The position numbers and the translations under genes are program-made. A stretch of DNA of 62,830 bases from an uncultured Verrucomicrobiota bacterium. Its GTDB lineage: Bacteria > Verrucomicrobiota > Verrucomicrobiia > Opitutales > Seribacteraceae. Location of the stretch: the NCBI GenBank assembly GCA_902615835.1, contig CACMQL010000007.1, positions 1 through 62,830 of the forward strand, read 5' to 3'. The notes beneath the pieces were generated by a model. It was not told the DNA's origin. It was given only the letters and a program-made list of their open reading frames with translations, and made no database searches. Below are positions 18,313-29,362 of the stretch, piece after piece (positions within the stretch are counted from its first letter, which is position 1; every line of letters begins with the position of its first letter).

Positions 18313-18320
18313 ACAAATTT

Positions 18321-18698
18321 ATGCAAGTTACCTTACTTAAATCCAAGCTTCACATGTCCAAAGTTACCTCTGTATGTCCAGACTATTCAGGAAGTTTGTC
18401 CATTGATCAAAATCTAATGGAAGCGGCGGGGATTCTGCACCACGAAAAAATACTTGTTGGCAATATTGCCAACGGGGAGAGATTTGAAACCTATTGCATA
18501 CCTGCAGATCATGGAAGCGGAGAAATCGGATTGAATGGAGCCGCTGCCCACAAAGGCAAGCCAGGGGATCCCTTGGTGATTATGACCTTTATTAACCTAA
18601 ATCCGGAAGAGGCGGCGGTTTGGGAACCTCGACTTGTGCTTGTAAGTAATAATAATCAAAATTTTGATTTAGTCTCTTCACCCAACTCCAAAATTTAA
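18321..18698 (+). CDS. panD: Aspartate 1-decarboxylase proenzyme
   Basis: PanD decarboxylates L-aspartate to beta-alanine for pantothenate and CoA. The proenzyme self-cleaves at G24-S25 (YSGSLSID), at the same residue number as the E. coli enzyme, giving a pyruvoyl group. Conserved parts include KSKLHMSKVT, NGERFETYCIPA, GSGEIGLNGAAAHKGKPGD and VIMTFINLNPEEAAVWEP. The length of 125 residues is typical. The stop codon TAA overlaps the ATG of the downstream class V aminotransferase by one base (TAATG), implying coupled translation. The start is eight bases from the divergent lpxK start, so promoters must lie inside neighbouring coding sequence. Confidence 0.95.
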   Translation: MQVTLLKSKLHMSKVTSVCPDYSGSLSIDQNLMEAAGILHHEKILVGNIANGERFETYCIPADHGSGEIGLNGAAAHKGKPGDPLVIMTFINLNPEEAAVWEPRLVLVSNNNQNFDLVSSPNSKI

Positions 18699-19777
18699 TG
18701 ATCGATTACAAACTTCATATACCTGGTCCCGTAGATGTGTCTGACGGTGCATATCAAGCTCTTACCACCCCAGTCATGGGACATAGGAGTCCTGATTTCG
18801 TGGATCTTTACCAAAAGTGCCAGCCTATTCTGCAAAAACTCTTCATGACCGAAGATCCGGTATTTCTCTCCACTTCAAGTGCCTGGGGTGTGATGGAAGG
18901 TGCCATACGCAACCTGTGTGGCAAAAAAGTTTTGTGCTGTATGTGCGGAGCCTTTTCTGACAAATGGTTGGATGTAGCTAAACGATGTGGGAAAAACGCT
19001 GATGCCCTGTCTGTTGAATGGGGTTCACACATAGACCCTGCCTTACTTGATCAAAAACTATCCAGTGGCGAATATGACTTAGTAACCCTGGTTCACAACG
19101 AAACATCTTGCGGAATGATGAATCCGCTGAAAGAGATCATGAAGGTTCTAGCCAAATACCCAAGTGTTTTTTCGGTCATTGATACGGTAAGTTCTTTTTC
19201 GGTTGTGCCCATTCCAAAAGATGAATGGGGTATTGATGTAATGCTTACCGGATCCCAAAAAGCATTGGCCCTGCCTCCTGGGCTAGCTTTATTTTCAGTT
19301 TCACAAAGGGCTTTTGATCGAGCCAAATCTATAGAGGGAAGAGGTTATTATTTCGACTTCATCGAGTTTCTTAAGAACCACGAAAAAGGGATGACTCCGA
19401 GCACTCCAGTAATCCCGCTTATTCATAGTCTTCATTACACCCTGGAGAAAATTTTGGAAGAAGGAATTGAGCAAAGACATCAACGACACGATCAACTCAA
19501 CCAAAGGGTGCATCAGTGGGTTGAAAGTAATGGGTTTGAGCTCCTTCCCGAAAAACAGTATGCATCCAAGTCTCTCACATGCGTAAGCAACAAACTTGAA
19601 ATTGATGTCGCGGGTTTTGTTAAAACACTTCGAGAGGAAAAAAAGCTTTCAATCGATGGGGGGTACGGAAAAATCAAAGGTAAGACTTTTCGAATATCCA
19701 ACATGGGTAATGAATCAACCGACTCAATTGATTTTCTCCTCAACCAGATGGACGAAATCCTTACAAGATTCAAATAG
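18698..19777 (+). CDS. Class V PLP aminotransferase (serine/alanine-glyoxylate type)
   Basis: The 359-residue PLP enzyme starts HIPGPVDVSDGAYQALTTPVMGHRSPDFVDLY, the hallmark of the alanine-glyoxylate / serine-glyoxylate / serine-pyruvate aminotransferase group. The cofactor lysine is K188 in TGSQKALALPPGLA, and VSSFSVVPIPKDEWGIDV precedes it. Substrate preference cannot be fixed. Coupling by a one-base overlap to panD is unusual and might link it to beta-alanine, aspartate or glyoxylate metabolism, which is inference only. The enzyme is cytosolic. Confidence 0.88.
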   Translation: MIDYKLHIPGPVDVSDGAYQALTTPVMGHRSPDFVDLYQKCQPILQKLFMTEDPVFLSTSSAWGVMEGAIRNLCGKKVLCCMCGAFSDKWLDVAKRCGKNADALSVEWGSHIDPALLDQKLSSGEYDLVTLVHNETSCGMMNPLKEIMKVLAKYPSVFSVIDTVSSFSVVPIPKDEWGIDVMLTGSQKALALPPGLALFSVSQRAFDRAKSIEGRGYYFDFIEFLKNHEKGMTPSTPVIPLIHSLHYTLEKILEEGIEQRHQRHDQLNQRVHQWVESNGFELLPEKQYASKSLTCVSNKLEIDVAGFVKTLREEKKLSIDGGYGKIKGKTFRISNMGNESTDSIDFLLNQMDEILTRFK

Positions 19778-19808
19778 TTACTCCCTCACTTTTTGCCCAA
19801 GCCCTTAA

Positions 19809-22274
19809 ATGAAAAAACTAGTCATTGCTGAAAAACCAAGCGTAGCCCGCGATCTCGCCCGAGTGCTGGGTAAAATACCTAAAAAAGAAGATTATTTTGA
19901 AAATGAGGAATGGGTTATTGATAGTGCGGTAGGTCATCTGGTAGAACTATACATGCCAGATGATTTTGATCCAAAACTAAAGTCATGGAAAATTTCCAAT
20001 CTTCCGATTATCCCTCCTTCTTTTGAGTTAAAGCCCATCTCTGCCAATAAGAAAAAATTTCAACAATTAAAAAAACAGCTTAAACGAAAAGACATAGAAT
20101 TTGTAATTAATGCCTGTGATGCGGGCAGGGAAGGTGAACTCATTTTCACTTACATATATGAATTATCAAAGTCCAAACTGCCAGCTAAGCGTCTCTGGAT
20201 GCTGTCCATGACCGATAATTCGATCAAGGAGGCTTTTTTAAATCTTCGCAACGAGGAAGAATTAAGACCTCTTCAGGACGCCGCAAGGTGTAGATCCGAG
20301 TCCGACTGGCTCATCGGTATTAACGGAACCCGGGCGGTTACGATCAAGCGCACTGCCTCCCGAGGGAGGCAGGTTTCGACTGTTGGCAGGGTACAAACTC
20401 CCACCCTTTCATTGGTCATCGATCGGGAGCATGAAATCCGTGATTTTGTCTCCAGAAGTTTTTATAAAATCTCAGCTGAATTCTCCCTAGAAGAGGGAAA
20501 CTACACCGGAATTTTTCAAAAAGAAGGCTTTTCTAAAAACAATAAAAACAAACATGACCGTGTAGATCGAATTTGGTATCAAGAGGAAGCAAATTCTATT
20601 TTGGCTGATATTGAAAGTCATGATTTGGCTTCTGTCACCGAGAACCAGAAAAGATCACCGCAAAGTTCAGGAAAGCTCTACGATTTAACTTCGCTACAGA
20701 GAGAGGCGAATCGCCTGCACTCGCTATCTGCCAGCCGAACTCTTCAAATAGCCCAGTCTCTTTACGAAAAGCATAAAGCCATCACCTACCCGAGAACCGA
20801 TTCCAAGGCACTCCCTGAGGACTACGGAGAAACTTGTCGTGAAATCATTCCCCTTCTACCCCACGAGTACAAAGTCCACAGCGACAAAATAATCAGCGAA
20901 AACTGGGTGGATGTAAAAAACAAGAAAATTTTCGACAATAAGAAAATAAGCGATCATTTTGCCATCATCCCGACCAACAACATACCCAAGTCCCTTGATG
21001 AATATGAACGGAGGGTGTACAACCTTATAGTTAAGAGGTTTCTCGCCGTCTTCTATCCACCCGCCCAGTGGGATATCACCACCCGCTTATCCAAATTAGG
21101 TAACCATACTTTCAAAACCGAGGGAAAAGTCCTCGTGGAACCTTCCTGGTTGTCAATTTATGGAAAAGACCAAGTTTCAGCGGAAAATTTAGTGCCACTT
21201 GTCGAGCAGGATGAAAACACCGCCAAACGGATCGACTCGAGTATAGAATCAGATGAAACCAAACCTCCCCCAAGATACACTGAAGCAACCCTGCTTTCAG
21301 CGATGGAGGGTGCAGGGAAACTGGTTGAGGATGAGGAGCTTGCGGAGGCACTCAAAGAAAAGGGACTTGGTACTCCGGCTACCCGTGCCTCCACCATCGA
21401 ACATCTAATCAAAGAAAAATACCTTCGAAGAGAAACGAATCAATTACATCCAACCATAAAGGGTGAAGATTTATTTGATTTCCTTAAAGCAGCGGGCACG
21501 GAAGTTCTGACCAGTCCCAGCTTGACCGGAGAATGGGAATACAAACTTCGAAAAATTGAGGACGGCACTATGAGCCGAGAAGAGTTCATGCTGGAAATAT
21601 CTAAATTAACCGAAGACTTCGTGGATCGTACAACTGGTTTTCAGGAAACGGCAGATAATTTGAAACAAACTCAACTTGAATCCCCAATAAATGGTTCGCC
21701 CTTATATGAGGGACTGAATTATTTTCAAGACCTAAACGGCGATTTCAAGATTTCAAAAAGTATTGCAGGTAGAAGGCTTGAGCAACATGAGGTTCACTCT
21801 CTACTGAAAGAAAAAAGAATAGGCCCTCTTGACGACTTTGTAGCCAAGACTGGAAGAAAATTCTCGGCCATGCTTAAACTTGAAGAAGATTTCAAAGTAA
21901 CTTTCGTCTTTGACAAGCCAGATCAGGAAGAATCCAATGAAAAAGAACTCATAGTCGATTCTCCTGATGTCGCTGAATGTCCGGTATGTAACTCGACCGT
22001 CAAACAAACCGAACTCTCCTACATATGTACGAGCCACAAAAAAGTTTCAGACAGTGATTGTAATTTCCGAATTTCTCGAAAACTTCTCGACAAAGAAATC
22101 CCCTTGGACGAATTTCAAAAATTGGTTAATGAAAAAAAGACGGGACTGATCAGAGGCTTTATGTCCAAAAGAACAAAACGACCCTTTGATGCCAACTTAA
22201 TCCTCAAGGATAATGGAAGCATCGGGTTTGAATTTCCGCCCCGTCCTCCGAAAAAAAAGAGAAAAACTGCCTGA
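19809..22274 (+). CDS. topB: DNA topoisomerase III (type IA)
   Basis: This type IA topoisomerase relaxes negatively supercoiled DNA and resolves recombination and replication intermediates. It has 821 residues. The Toprim domain starts LVIAEKPSVARDLARVLG and includes INACDAGREGELIF. The catalytic tyrosine is Y327 in ITYPRTDS. Later motifs include EATLLSAMEGAGK, GLGTPATRASTIEHLI and PSLTGEWEYKL. The C-terminus carries a Cys4-like finger (CPVC, then C, C, around residues 723-755) and a family repeat FMSKRTKRPFDANLIL, ending in a lysine-rich tail. Four bases separate it from the FmdB-like gene downstream. Confidence 0.95.
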   Translation: MKKLVIAEKPSVARDLARVLGKIPKKEDYFENEEWVIDSAVGHLVELYMPDDFDPKLKSWKISNLPIIPPSFELKPISANKKKFQQLKKQLKRKDIEFVINACDAGREGELIFTYIYELSKSKLPAKRLWMLSMTDNSIKEAFLNLRNEEELRPLQDAARCRSESDWLIGINGTRAVTIKRTASRGRQVSTVGRVQTPTLSLVIDREHEIRDFVSRSFYKISAEFSLEEGNYTGIFQKEGFSKNNKNKHDRVDRIWYQEEANSILADIESHDLASVTENQKRSPQSSGKLYDLTSLQREANRLHSLSASRTLQIAQSLYEKHKAITYPRTDSKALPEDYGETCREIIPLLPHEYKVHSDKIISENWVDVKNKKIFDNKKISDHFAIIPTNNIPKSLDEYERRVYNLIVKRFLAVFYPPAQWDITTRLSKLGNHTFKTEGKVLVEPSWLSIYGKDQVSAENLVPLVEQDENTAKRIDSSIESDETKPPPRYTEATLLSAMEGAGKLVEDEELAEALKEKGLGTPATRASTIEHLIKEKYLRRETNQLHPTIKGEDLFDFLKAAGTEVLTSPSLTGEWEYKLRKIEDGTMSREEFMLEISKLTEDFVDRTTGFQETADNLKQTQLESPINGSPLYEGLNYFQDLNGDFKISKSIAGRRLEQHEVHSLLKEKRIGPLDDFVAKTGRKFSAMLKLEEDFKVTFVFDKPDQEESNEKELIVDSPDVAECPVCNSTVKQTELSYICTSHKKVSDSDCNFRISRKLLDKEIPLDEFQKLVNEKKTGLIRGFMSKRTKRPFDANLILKDNGSIGFEFPPRPPKKKRKTA

Positions 22275-22278
22275 CCCT

Positions 22279-22578
22279 ATGCCTGTCTATCAATATAAGG
22301 TAATGAATTCCAAGATGGGGGATGAAATTATTGAAATCGAGCAGGAAGTAGGAGCCGAAGAGTTAACCTCCCACCCAATCACGGGTGAATCCATTCAAAA
22401 AATGATTTCAGTTTCTTCATTGACCCTCAATCATTCTTCTATCAGGGAAAAAAAATCCCTCAATCATGAAAATCTTACTAACAAGGGTTTTACTGTCTTC
22501 AAAAGGGATCACTCCAATCCTAGTAAATATGTCAGAACAGTGGGAAAACAGGGTCCAGAAGAAATTAATTTGAATTAA
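22279..22578 (+). CDS. FmdB-family-like small protein lacking the zinc-ribbon cysteines
   Basis: The start at 22279 is chosen because MPVYQYKV matches the FmdB N-terminus (MPxYEY). The protein (99 residues) keeps the family layout, with a short beta ribbon followed by xxxIxKMIS and a tail LTNKGFTVFKRDHSNPSKYVRT. It has no cysteine at all: the usual CPxCG knuckle is replaced by HPITGES. FmdB proteins are thought to be regulators or assembly factors, but their function is poorly known. It sits between topB (4-base gap) and lipA (10-base gap), probably in one transcript. Confidence 0.75.
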   Translation: MPVYQYKVMNSKMGDEIIEIEQEVGAEELTSHPITGESIQKMISVSSLTLNHSSIREKKSLNHENLTNKGFTVFKRDHSNPSKYVRTVGKQGPEEINLN

Positions 22579-22588
22579 TCTATTTCTC

Positions 22589-23476
22589 ATGTCTAAGGAT
22601 TCCCACCGAATAGCAAAACCCTCATGGCTACGTGCCAAACTTCCTGCAGGGCCCCAATACTCTGAAGTTAGGAATATCGTTGACCAAAATCAGCTACATA
22701 CCGTCTGTCAGAGTGCACAATGCCCGAATATGGGCGAATGCTGGTCCAGAGGAACAGCTACCTTGATGATTTTAGGCAACATATGTACCCGAGCCTGCAG
22801 TTTCTGTGCCGTCCAAACGGGGAAGCCAACTGAACTCGATCTTGCAGAACCCCCACGAGTCGCGGAAGCCGTTGCTAAAATGGGTTTGCGCCACTGTGTG
22901 TTGACTTCCGTAGCCCGGGATGACTTGCCTGACGGAGGTGCCAAAGTTTGGGCTGCCACTATTCGGGCGGTTCGTAACCGTAATCCTCAAACAGCGATCG
23001 AAATATTGGTGCCAGACTTCCAAGGGGAATATGAAAAACTCGATTTGGTCTTGGATGCCAAGCCTGATATTTTCAACCACAATCTCGAAACTGTTGAAAG
23101 ACTACAAAGGCCAATTCGTAAAACCGCCAGTTATCATAAAAGTTTGGATGTTCTTATATATGCACGGAAACGAGGCTTTAAAATCAAATCAGGCATCATG
23201 TTAGGATTGGGTGAAAAAAAGAATGAAATTCGTACTGCTATACAGGATCTCGCCAAAATCGGTTTAAATGTCCTCACCCTTGGGCAATATCTCCAACCTA
23301 GCTCTGATTATGCCCCGATTGACAGATGGGCTTCCCCTGAGGAGTTTGAACAATGGAAGATCGAAGCCATGGCATTGGGAATTGAAGTTGTTGAATCGGG
23401 CCCGCTTGTCCGGTCATCCTACCACGCAGAAGAACAATCCGCTCAATTTATGCCACAACAAAAGGTTTCTGCCTAA
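22589..23476 (+). CDS. lipA: Lipoyl synthase (radical SAM)
   Basis: LipA inserts two sulfur atoms into the octanoyl chain on the lipoyl domains of 2-oxoacid dehydrogenases and the glycine cleavage H protein. The auxiliary cluster cysteines are in CQSAQCPNMGECW, and the radical SAM cluster is in ICTRACSFCAVQTGKP. Other conserved parts include HCVLTSVARDDLPDGGA, DIFNHNLETVERL, SGIMLGLGEKKNEI and LTLGQYLQPS, with SYHAEE near the C-terminus. The length of 295 residues is normal. No lipB is adjacent. It converges on the PQQ-propeller gene with a 10-base gap. Confidence 0.97.
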   Translation: MSKDSHRIAKPSWLRAKLPAGPQYSEVRNIVDQNQLHTVCQSAQCPNMGECWSRGTATLMILGNICTRACSFCAVQTGKPTELDLAEPPRVAEAVAKMGLRHCVLTSVARDDLPDGGAKVWAATIRAVRNRNPQTAIEILVPDFQGEYEKLDLVLDAKPDIFNHNLETVERLQRPIRKTASYHKSLDVLIYARKRGFKIKSGIMLGLGEKKNEIRTAIQDLAKIGLNVLTLGQYLQPSSDYAPIDRWASPEEFEQWKIEAMALGIEVVESGPLVRSSYHAEEQSAQFMPQQKVSA

Positions 23477-23486
23477 ATCTGCGAGC

Positions 23487-24719
23487 TTATTGATTTCCAA
23501 ATCGGTAAACTGCTTTTTCAGTTCTCACGACAACAGACCCCTCATACGCCATCAAACTGGCAAGCGTGCGTTCCTTCAAATCATTAACGGCAAGTAAACT
23601 GTAACTTTTCTTGGCTTCAAAAACAAAAGTCTTCCCGGTCTCATCGGTAAAATAAATCAAGCCCTTCGCATGAAGTAGAGATGATGAACAACTTCCCCCA
23701 ACCCTCTCAATCCAATGAGTTTTACCATTTTTCACATCTAGGCAACTGATTACTCCATTATCAGCGGCCATAAAAAGTAAGTTATCAACAACGATAATGG
23801 ATGAATTACGGGGTACTGACTTGCTGGTCTTCCATATTAATTTACTTTCAGTCACATCTCCTACTCCGTCGATTGCCAATGCATATAGAGTTGGCATATC
23901 ATATCCGCTACTTACAAAAACCATCCCATTATAGATGACGGGTCTGGGAACGACGGAATACCCACCAGGATAATTAAATTTCCAAATTTCTTTTCCATCC
24001 AAGGAATAGGAGAATACATAATCACTGGCAGGGCTTATTATTTGTACGCCACCTCCTGTTGACACAACCAAGGGTGTGCAAAAAGAAAAGTTTTTCTTCG
24101 TCCTGCTCGTTCTGATTGTTTTCCATCTTAAATCGCCATTCTTTTTATCAATACCGAAAATACATGGATCAGTTGCTCCATCTGCACTAAATATTAGTAA
24201 ATCATTATGAATGACTGGTGAACTCCCACCCCCATGTACGGGGCTGTAGTCAAAAACTTTTCTCCATCTGATATCTCCCCCGCTACTCAAGGAGGCGGTG
24301 CCAAGATTTCCAAAGTGAACAAAAATGGAATCGCCATCAAAAAAAGGAGTTGGGCTGGCATAGCTATTTTTATGATGGATTCTAGGCAAGTCCGGATAAG
24401 AAAAGAGTGATTGCTTCCAAGCAACCTTCCCGGTCGGCTCATCCAAAGCAATGACTTCTAAATCCAGAGAATTATCATCAGGTAATTTTCGTGCGTTTGT
24501 TATCACGATTTGTTCATTTACCAATATTGGGGAAGACCAGGCTGTTCCCCTAATGGTAGTTTTCCAATTCAGGTTTGAGCTGTTTGTATTCCAAAATTTA
24601 GGAATAGTAGAATCAACATGTCCTTGTCCTGTAACTCCGCGAAATTGATTCCAATACTCTTTACTATTTAAAGATGAAAAGCAGAAGAGTGACAAAATCC
24701 AAAAAATTACATGCTTCAT
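23487..24719 (-). CDS. Secreted PQQ-type beta-propeller protein
   Basis: The 410-residue protein starts with a signal peptide (about residues 1-20), then YWNQFRGVTGQGHVDST, the common opening of outer-membrane-assembly/PQQ-like propellers from Planctomycetota and Verrucomicrobiota. Several blades carry the PQQ motif (LDEPTGKVAWKQSLF, DKKNGDLRWKTIR, DVKNGKTHWIERVGG, SLDGKEIWKF). There are no obvious catalytic residues of quinoprotein dehydrogenases, so a binding or scaffold role is as likely as an enzymatic one. ATG at 24719 is preferred over a TTG one codon upstream. A second, related propeller is encoded at 56519-57730. Confidence 0.85.
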   Translation of the reverse strand: MKHVIFWILSLFCFSSLNSKEYWNQFRGVTGQGHVDSTIPKFWNTNSSNLNWKTTIRGTAWSSPILVNEQIVITNARKLPDDNSLDLEVIALDEPTGKVAWKQSLFSYPDLPRIHHKNSYASPTPFFDGDSIFVHFGNLGTASLSSGGDIRWRKVFDYSPVHGGGSSPVIHNDLLIFSADGATDPCIFGIDKKNGDLRWKTIRTSRTKKNFSFCTPLVVSTGGGVQIISPASDYVFSYSLDGKEIWKFNYPGGYSVVPRPVIYNGMVFVSSGYDMPTLYALAIDGVGDVTESKLIWKTSKSVPRNSSIIVVDNLLFMAADNGVISCLDVKNGKTHWIERVGGSCSSSLLHAKGLIYFTDETGKTFVFEAKKSYSLLAVNDLKERTLASLMAYEGSVVVRTEKAVYRFGNQ

Positions 24720-24766
24720 CAATTTTATTTAATACAAATTAATATTTCCCAAAGGTACAATCTACT

Positions 24767-24795
24767 AAAAAAAGGGCACGCCAAATGGCGTGCCC
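24767..24795 (-). terminator. Intrinsic terminator after groEL
   Basis: Read on the minus strand, GGGCACGCC, a four-base loop (ATTT) and GGCGTGCCC form a perfect nine-base-pair stem, followed directly by seven Ts. It lies 29 bases after the groEL stop codon and closes the dnaK-groES-groEL cluster. It is the clearest terminator in the window. Confidence 0.93.
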
Positions 24796-24823
24796 AAATT
24801 TAAATAATGTTAATTCCCAGAAA

Positions 24824-26467
<1,644 letters not shown>

Positions 26468-26493
26468 TTATTAAAAGATCGTTTTAGAGCAAC

Positions 26494-26790
26494 TTATCCG
26501 ATTACACCAAGGATGTCATCTTCACGCACAAGTTGATATTCAACATCGTCGAGTTTGACTTCGGTGCCACCGTATTTACTAATCAACACCTTGTCTCCCT
26601 TCTTGACTTGGAAAGCAACGACATTGCCGTCATCATCTTTCTTTCCAGTACCAAGAGCTACGACTTCGGCTTCTTGTGGCTTTTCCTTTGCGGAATCGGG
26701 AATGATGATCCCACCCTTGATTTGCTCGTCTTCATCGACTTGCTTAACAAGGACACGATCTCCCAATGGAGTGATTTTTACTTTACTCAT
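26494..26790 (-). CDS. groES: Co-chaperonin GroES (10 kDa)
   Basis: GroES is the heptameric lid of the GroEL chamber. The start at 26790 ([22 protein letters not shown]) gives 98 residues and matches the family; a longer in-frame reading has no support. The mobile loop is [25 protein letters not shown], and the C-terminal part [26 protein letters not shown] is canonical. Seventy-six bases separate it from dnaK and no CIRCE-type inverted repeat is seen there. Confidence 0.97.
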   Translation of the reverse strand: MSKVKITPLGDRVLVKQVDEDEQIKGGIIIPDSAKEKPQEAEVVALGTGKKDDDGNVVAFQVKKGDKVLISKYGGTEVKLDDVEYQLVREDDILGVIG

Positions 26791-26866
26791 TTTCCTTTTT
26801 TTGGGTTTGGTTTGATTTGTGAGGTTAGGGCGTACGAGATCAACAATTGAAAACGAACGCGAAAAT

Positions 26867-28834
26867 TTAATCTTTTTTGTCAGCTTCATCTACAACTTCA
26901 AAATCAGCATCAACAATATCGTCTTCATTTGCTTTTTTGTCAGTTGCTTTGGAGTCGGGAGCGTCCTCATCTTGAGGTTCACTAAAACCGCCGGATACAG
27001 GGCCCGTGCTGCCGGCATTTTGATACTTCATCGCTTCTTGGCCAAGTTGCTCAAAGGTCTTTTGGAGGGAATCTTTTGCCTCTTTAAGTTCAGAAAGGGA
27101 GGCTCCCTGATTTTCCAGGACTTTCTTTGAATTAGAGAGGATCCCGTCTATTGATTCCTTCAATTCCTTCGGAGCTTTGTCACCAAGATCGGAAAGCTGC
27201 TTTTCGCACTGGTAAACCATGGAATCCAGCTCATTTCTTACTTGAACCTGTTCCACTTTTTCCTTATCAGAATCGGCAAACTTTTCAGCTTCCTTTCGTA
27301 GACGATCGACTTCGTCTTCATCCATGCTAGAAGAGCCAGAAATGGTTATCTTCTGATCCTTACCTGTATCTTTATCTTTGGCCGTTACATTTAAGATACC
27401 GTTGGCATCGATATCGAAAGTCACTTCAACCTGAGGAGTCCCCCTTGGTGCAGGTCGGATACCGTCCAGTTTAAAATCTCCCAGTTTTTTGTTGTCACTG
27501 GACATTGATCTTTCTCCTTGAAGGACAACAATATCGACCGCAGGTTGGTTATCTGCGGCGGTGGAGAAAACCTGAGATTTCTTGGTTGGGATGGTGGTAT
27601 TACGGTCAATCATTGGCGTAGATACGCCACCGGCTGTTTCAATTCCAAGAGTAAGAGGAGTCACATCGAGAAGTAGAACATCATTCACATCACCCAGTAG
27701 AACTGCACCCTGTATGGCTGCACCAATGGCAACCACCTCATCGGGGTTGACTCCCTGATGAGGATCTTTTCCCCCAAGTTCTTTGGCAAGTTCCACAATT
27801 TTAGGGCTGCGAGTCATTCCTCCAACGAGAACAAGATTACTGACTTCCCCGATATTGAGACCTGAATCTTTCAGGCACGACTCAAATGGGGATTTCGTCC
27901 TGGCATAGAGTACATCACAAATTTGTTCAAGTTTCGCACGGGTTAGCGAAACATTCAAGTGCTTGGGTCCAGACGCATCTGCAGTGATAAAAGGCAAGTT
28001 AATGTCGGTGGACTGCGAGGAGGAGAGTGCCATTTTGGCTTTCTCAGCCTCCTCTTTCAATCGCTGCATTGCCATGGGGTCCCCGGCTAAATCTATGCCC
28101 TGATCATTTTTGAATTCCTGAATTAGCCAGTCAATTATATATTGATCCCAGTTGTCTCCACCGAGTTGCGTGTCACCATTGGTTGCTTTTACTTCAAATA
28201 CACCCTCGGCAATTTCCAGAACACTAATATCAAAAGTTCCTCCGCCCAAATCATAAACGGCGATAGTTTCTTCACCCTTTTTGTCTAGACCGTAGGCCAA
28301 AGACGCGGCGGTCGGTTCATTGATGATTCGTTCGACATCCAGACCCGCAATAGCACCAGCGTCTTTGGTTGCCCTGCGCTGGTCGTCATTAAAATAAGCT
28401 GGAACGGTTATCACCGCCTTGGTAACCGGTTCACCTAGGTAGGCTTCTGCATCAGCCTTGAGTTTGGATAGGACCATGGATGAAATTTGCTCAGGCATGA
28501 AAGTTTCGGTTTTTCCATCCAAATCACATTCAATGACCGCGGCTCCGTTTTTGCCTTCGACTACTTTGAAAGGCAAAGTGGAAATATCATCCTTGATTTC
28601 AGAATACTTCCTCCCAATTAGTCTTTTAGCTGAGAAAATAGTATTTGCCGGGTTAGTAACGGCTTGGCGTTTCGCCGATTGTCCAACCAACCTCTCTCCA
28701 TCTTTGCCGAATGCAACAATAGAGGGAGTGGTGCGATTTCCTTCGGAGTTGGGAATAACTTTGGGTTCACCCGCTTCCATCACTGCCATGCACGAATTAC
28801 TCGTGCCTAAGTCAATACCAATAATTTTACTCAC
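26867..28834 (-). CDS. dnaK: Chaperone DnaK (Hsp70)
   Basis: DnaK is the ATP-dependent Hsp70. The GTG at 28834 is preferred because it gives the standard N-terminus [19 protein letters not shown]; a TTG five codons earlier is unlikely. The protein has about 655 residues. The ATPase domain has [35 protein letters not shown] and [17 protein letters not shown]. The linker and substrate domain begin at [17 protein letters not shown], and the tail is acidic. grpE and dnaJ are not in the window. groES and groEL follow on the same strand, an uncommon direct linkage of the two systems. Confidence 0.98.
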   Translation of the reverse strand: MSKIIGIDLGTSNSCMAVMEAGEPKVIPNSEGNRTTPSIVAFGKDGERLVGQSAKRQAVTNPANTIFSAKRLIGRKYSEIKDDISTLPFKVVEGKNGAAVIECDLDGKTETFMPEQISSMVLSKLKADAEAYLGEPVTKAVITVPAYFNDDQRRATKDAGAIAGLDVERIINEPTAASLAYGLDKKGEETIAVYDLGGGTFDISVLEIAEGVFEVKATNGDTQLGGDNWDQYIIDWLIQEFKNDQGIDLAGDPMAMQRLKEEAEKAKMALSSSQSTDINLPFITADASGPKHLNVSLTRAKLEQICDVLYARTKSPFESCLKDSGLNIGEVSNLVLVGGMTRSPKIVELAKELGGKDPHQGVNPDEVVAIGAAIQGAVLLGDVNDVLLLDVTPLTLGIETAGGVSTPMIDRNTTIPTKKSQVFSTAADNQPAVDIVVLQGERSMSSDNKKLGDFKLDGIRPAPRGTPQVEVTFDIDANGILNVTAKDKDTGKDQKITISGSSSMDEDEVDRLRKEAEKFADSDKEKVEQVQVRNELDSMVYQCEKQLSDLGDKAPKELKESIDGILSNSKKVLENQGASLSELKEAKDSLQKTFEQLGQEAMKYQNAGSTGPVSGGFSEPQDEDAPDSKATDKKANEDDIVDADFEVVDEADKKD

Positions 28835-28946
28835 AAACCCGATGTGCAACTTGCATGCCTAAGTAAGAAAAAAACCTAAGTTCATGAAAGAAAGAATTTT
28901 AGGAAAATTTCACTATTTTCACTCCTCGATCTGTGAGTCATCGAGT

Positions 28947-28966
28947 CACACTTTAAAGCTAGTGTG
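28947..28966. repeat. Inverted repeat upstream of dnaK
   Basis: CACACT and AGTGTG are perfect inverted copies around an eight-base spacer that contains CTTTAAAG, itself part of a small palindrome. It lies between the rbfA stop and the dnaK start. No T-run follows on the minus strand, so a regulatory role is more likely than termination. Next to it is a tandem GAGTCA repeat (28935-28946). It does not match the CIRCE consensus. Confidence 0.45.
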
Positions 28967-28981
28967 TCACATTAGATGGCA

Positions 28982-29347
28982 CTATGTGTCGTCTTTTTTC
29001 CGGGTTTGAACTTGATTTTCTATTTCATCCAAGATTTCCATGACCCTATTTCCCCGTTCAATACCATAATCACGTACGAAATGAAGCTGTGGAGAATACT
29101 TTAAAATCACATGCTTGCTTACTTCTTTACGAATTTCACCCGCCTTTTTCCTAAAGAACTGCAGGGCCTCTCTAGCTTCTGATTCTTCCCCAATTACCGA
29201 ATAAGCTACCGTTGCATTTCTTAAATCCGCAGAAACATCCACCGATGTGATTGTCCATCTTACGGTTTCTGTTCTGTAACGAGTGCTGAGATAAGTGGCG
29301 ATCTCGCGATGAACCAATTCATTTACCCGGGCAAGGCGTAGACTCAT
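28982..29347 (-). CDS. rbfA: Ribosome-binding factor A
   Basis: RbfA helps 30S subunit maturation and late 16S processing, and is important in the cold. The 121-residue protein begins MSLRLARVNELVHREIATYLSTR and shows VTSVDVSADLRNATVAYSVIG-like order (ITSVDVSADLRNATVAYSV) with the closing HFVRDYGIERGNRVMEILDEIE, as expected for the family (KH-type fold). It lies 15 bases after infB in the standard nusA-infB-rbfA order. Confidence 0.93.
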   Translation of the reverse strand: MSLRLARVNELVHREIATYLSTRYRTETVRWTITSVDVSADLRNATVAYSVIGEESEAREALQFFRKKAGEIRKEVSKHVILKYSPQLHFVRDYGIERGNRVMEILDEIENQVQTRKKDDT

Positions 29348-29362
29348 TTTGACAAACTAAGC

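Noticed and set aside
28947-28966. Intrinsic terminator after rbfA
   Set aside because: The inverted repeat is not followed by a T-run on the minus strand, so it was listed as a repeat only.
28850-28981. CIRCE/HrcA operator upstream of dnaK
   Set aside because: No pair of TTAGCACTC-like arms with a nine-base spacer is present; the repeat found there has a different sequence.
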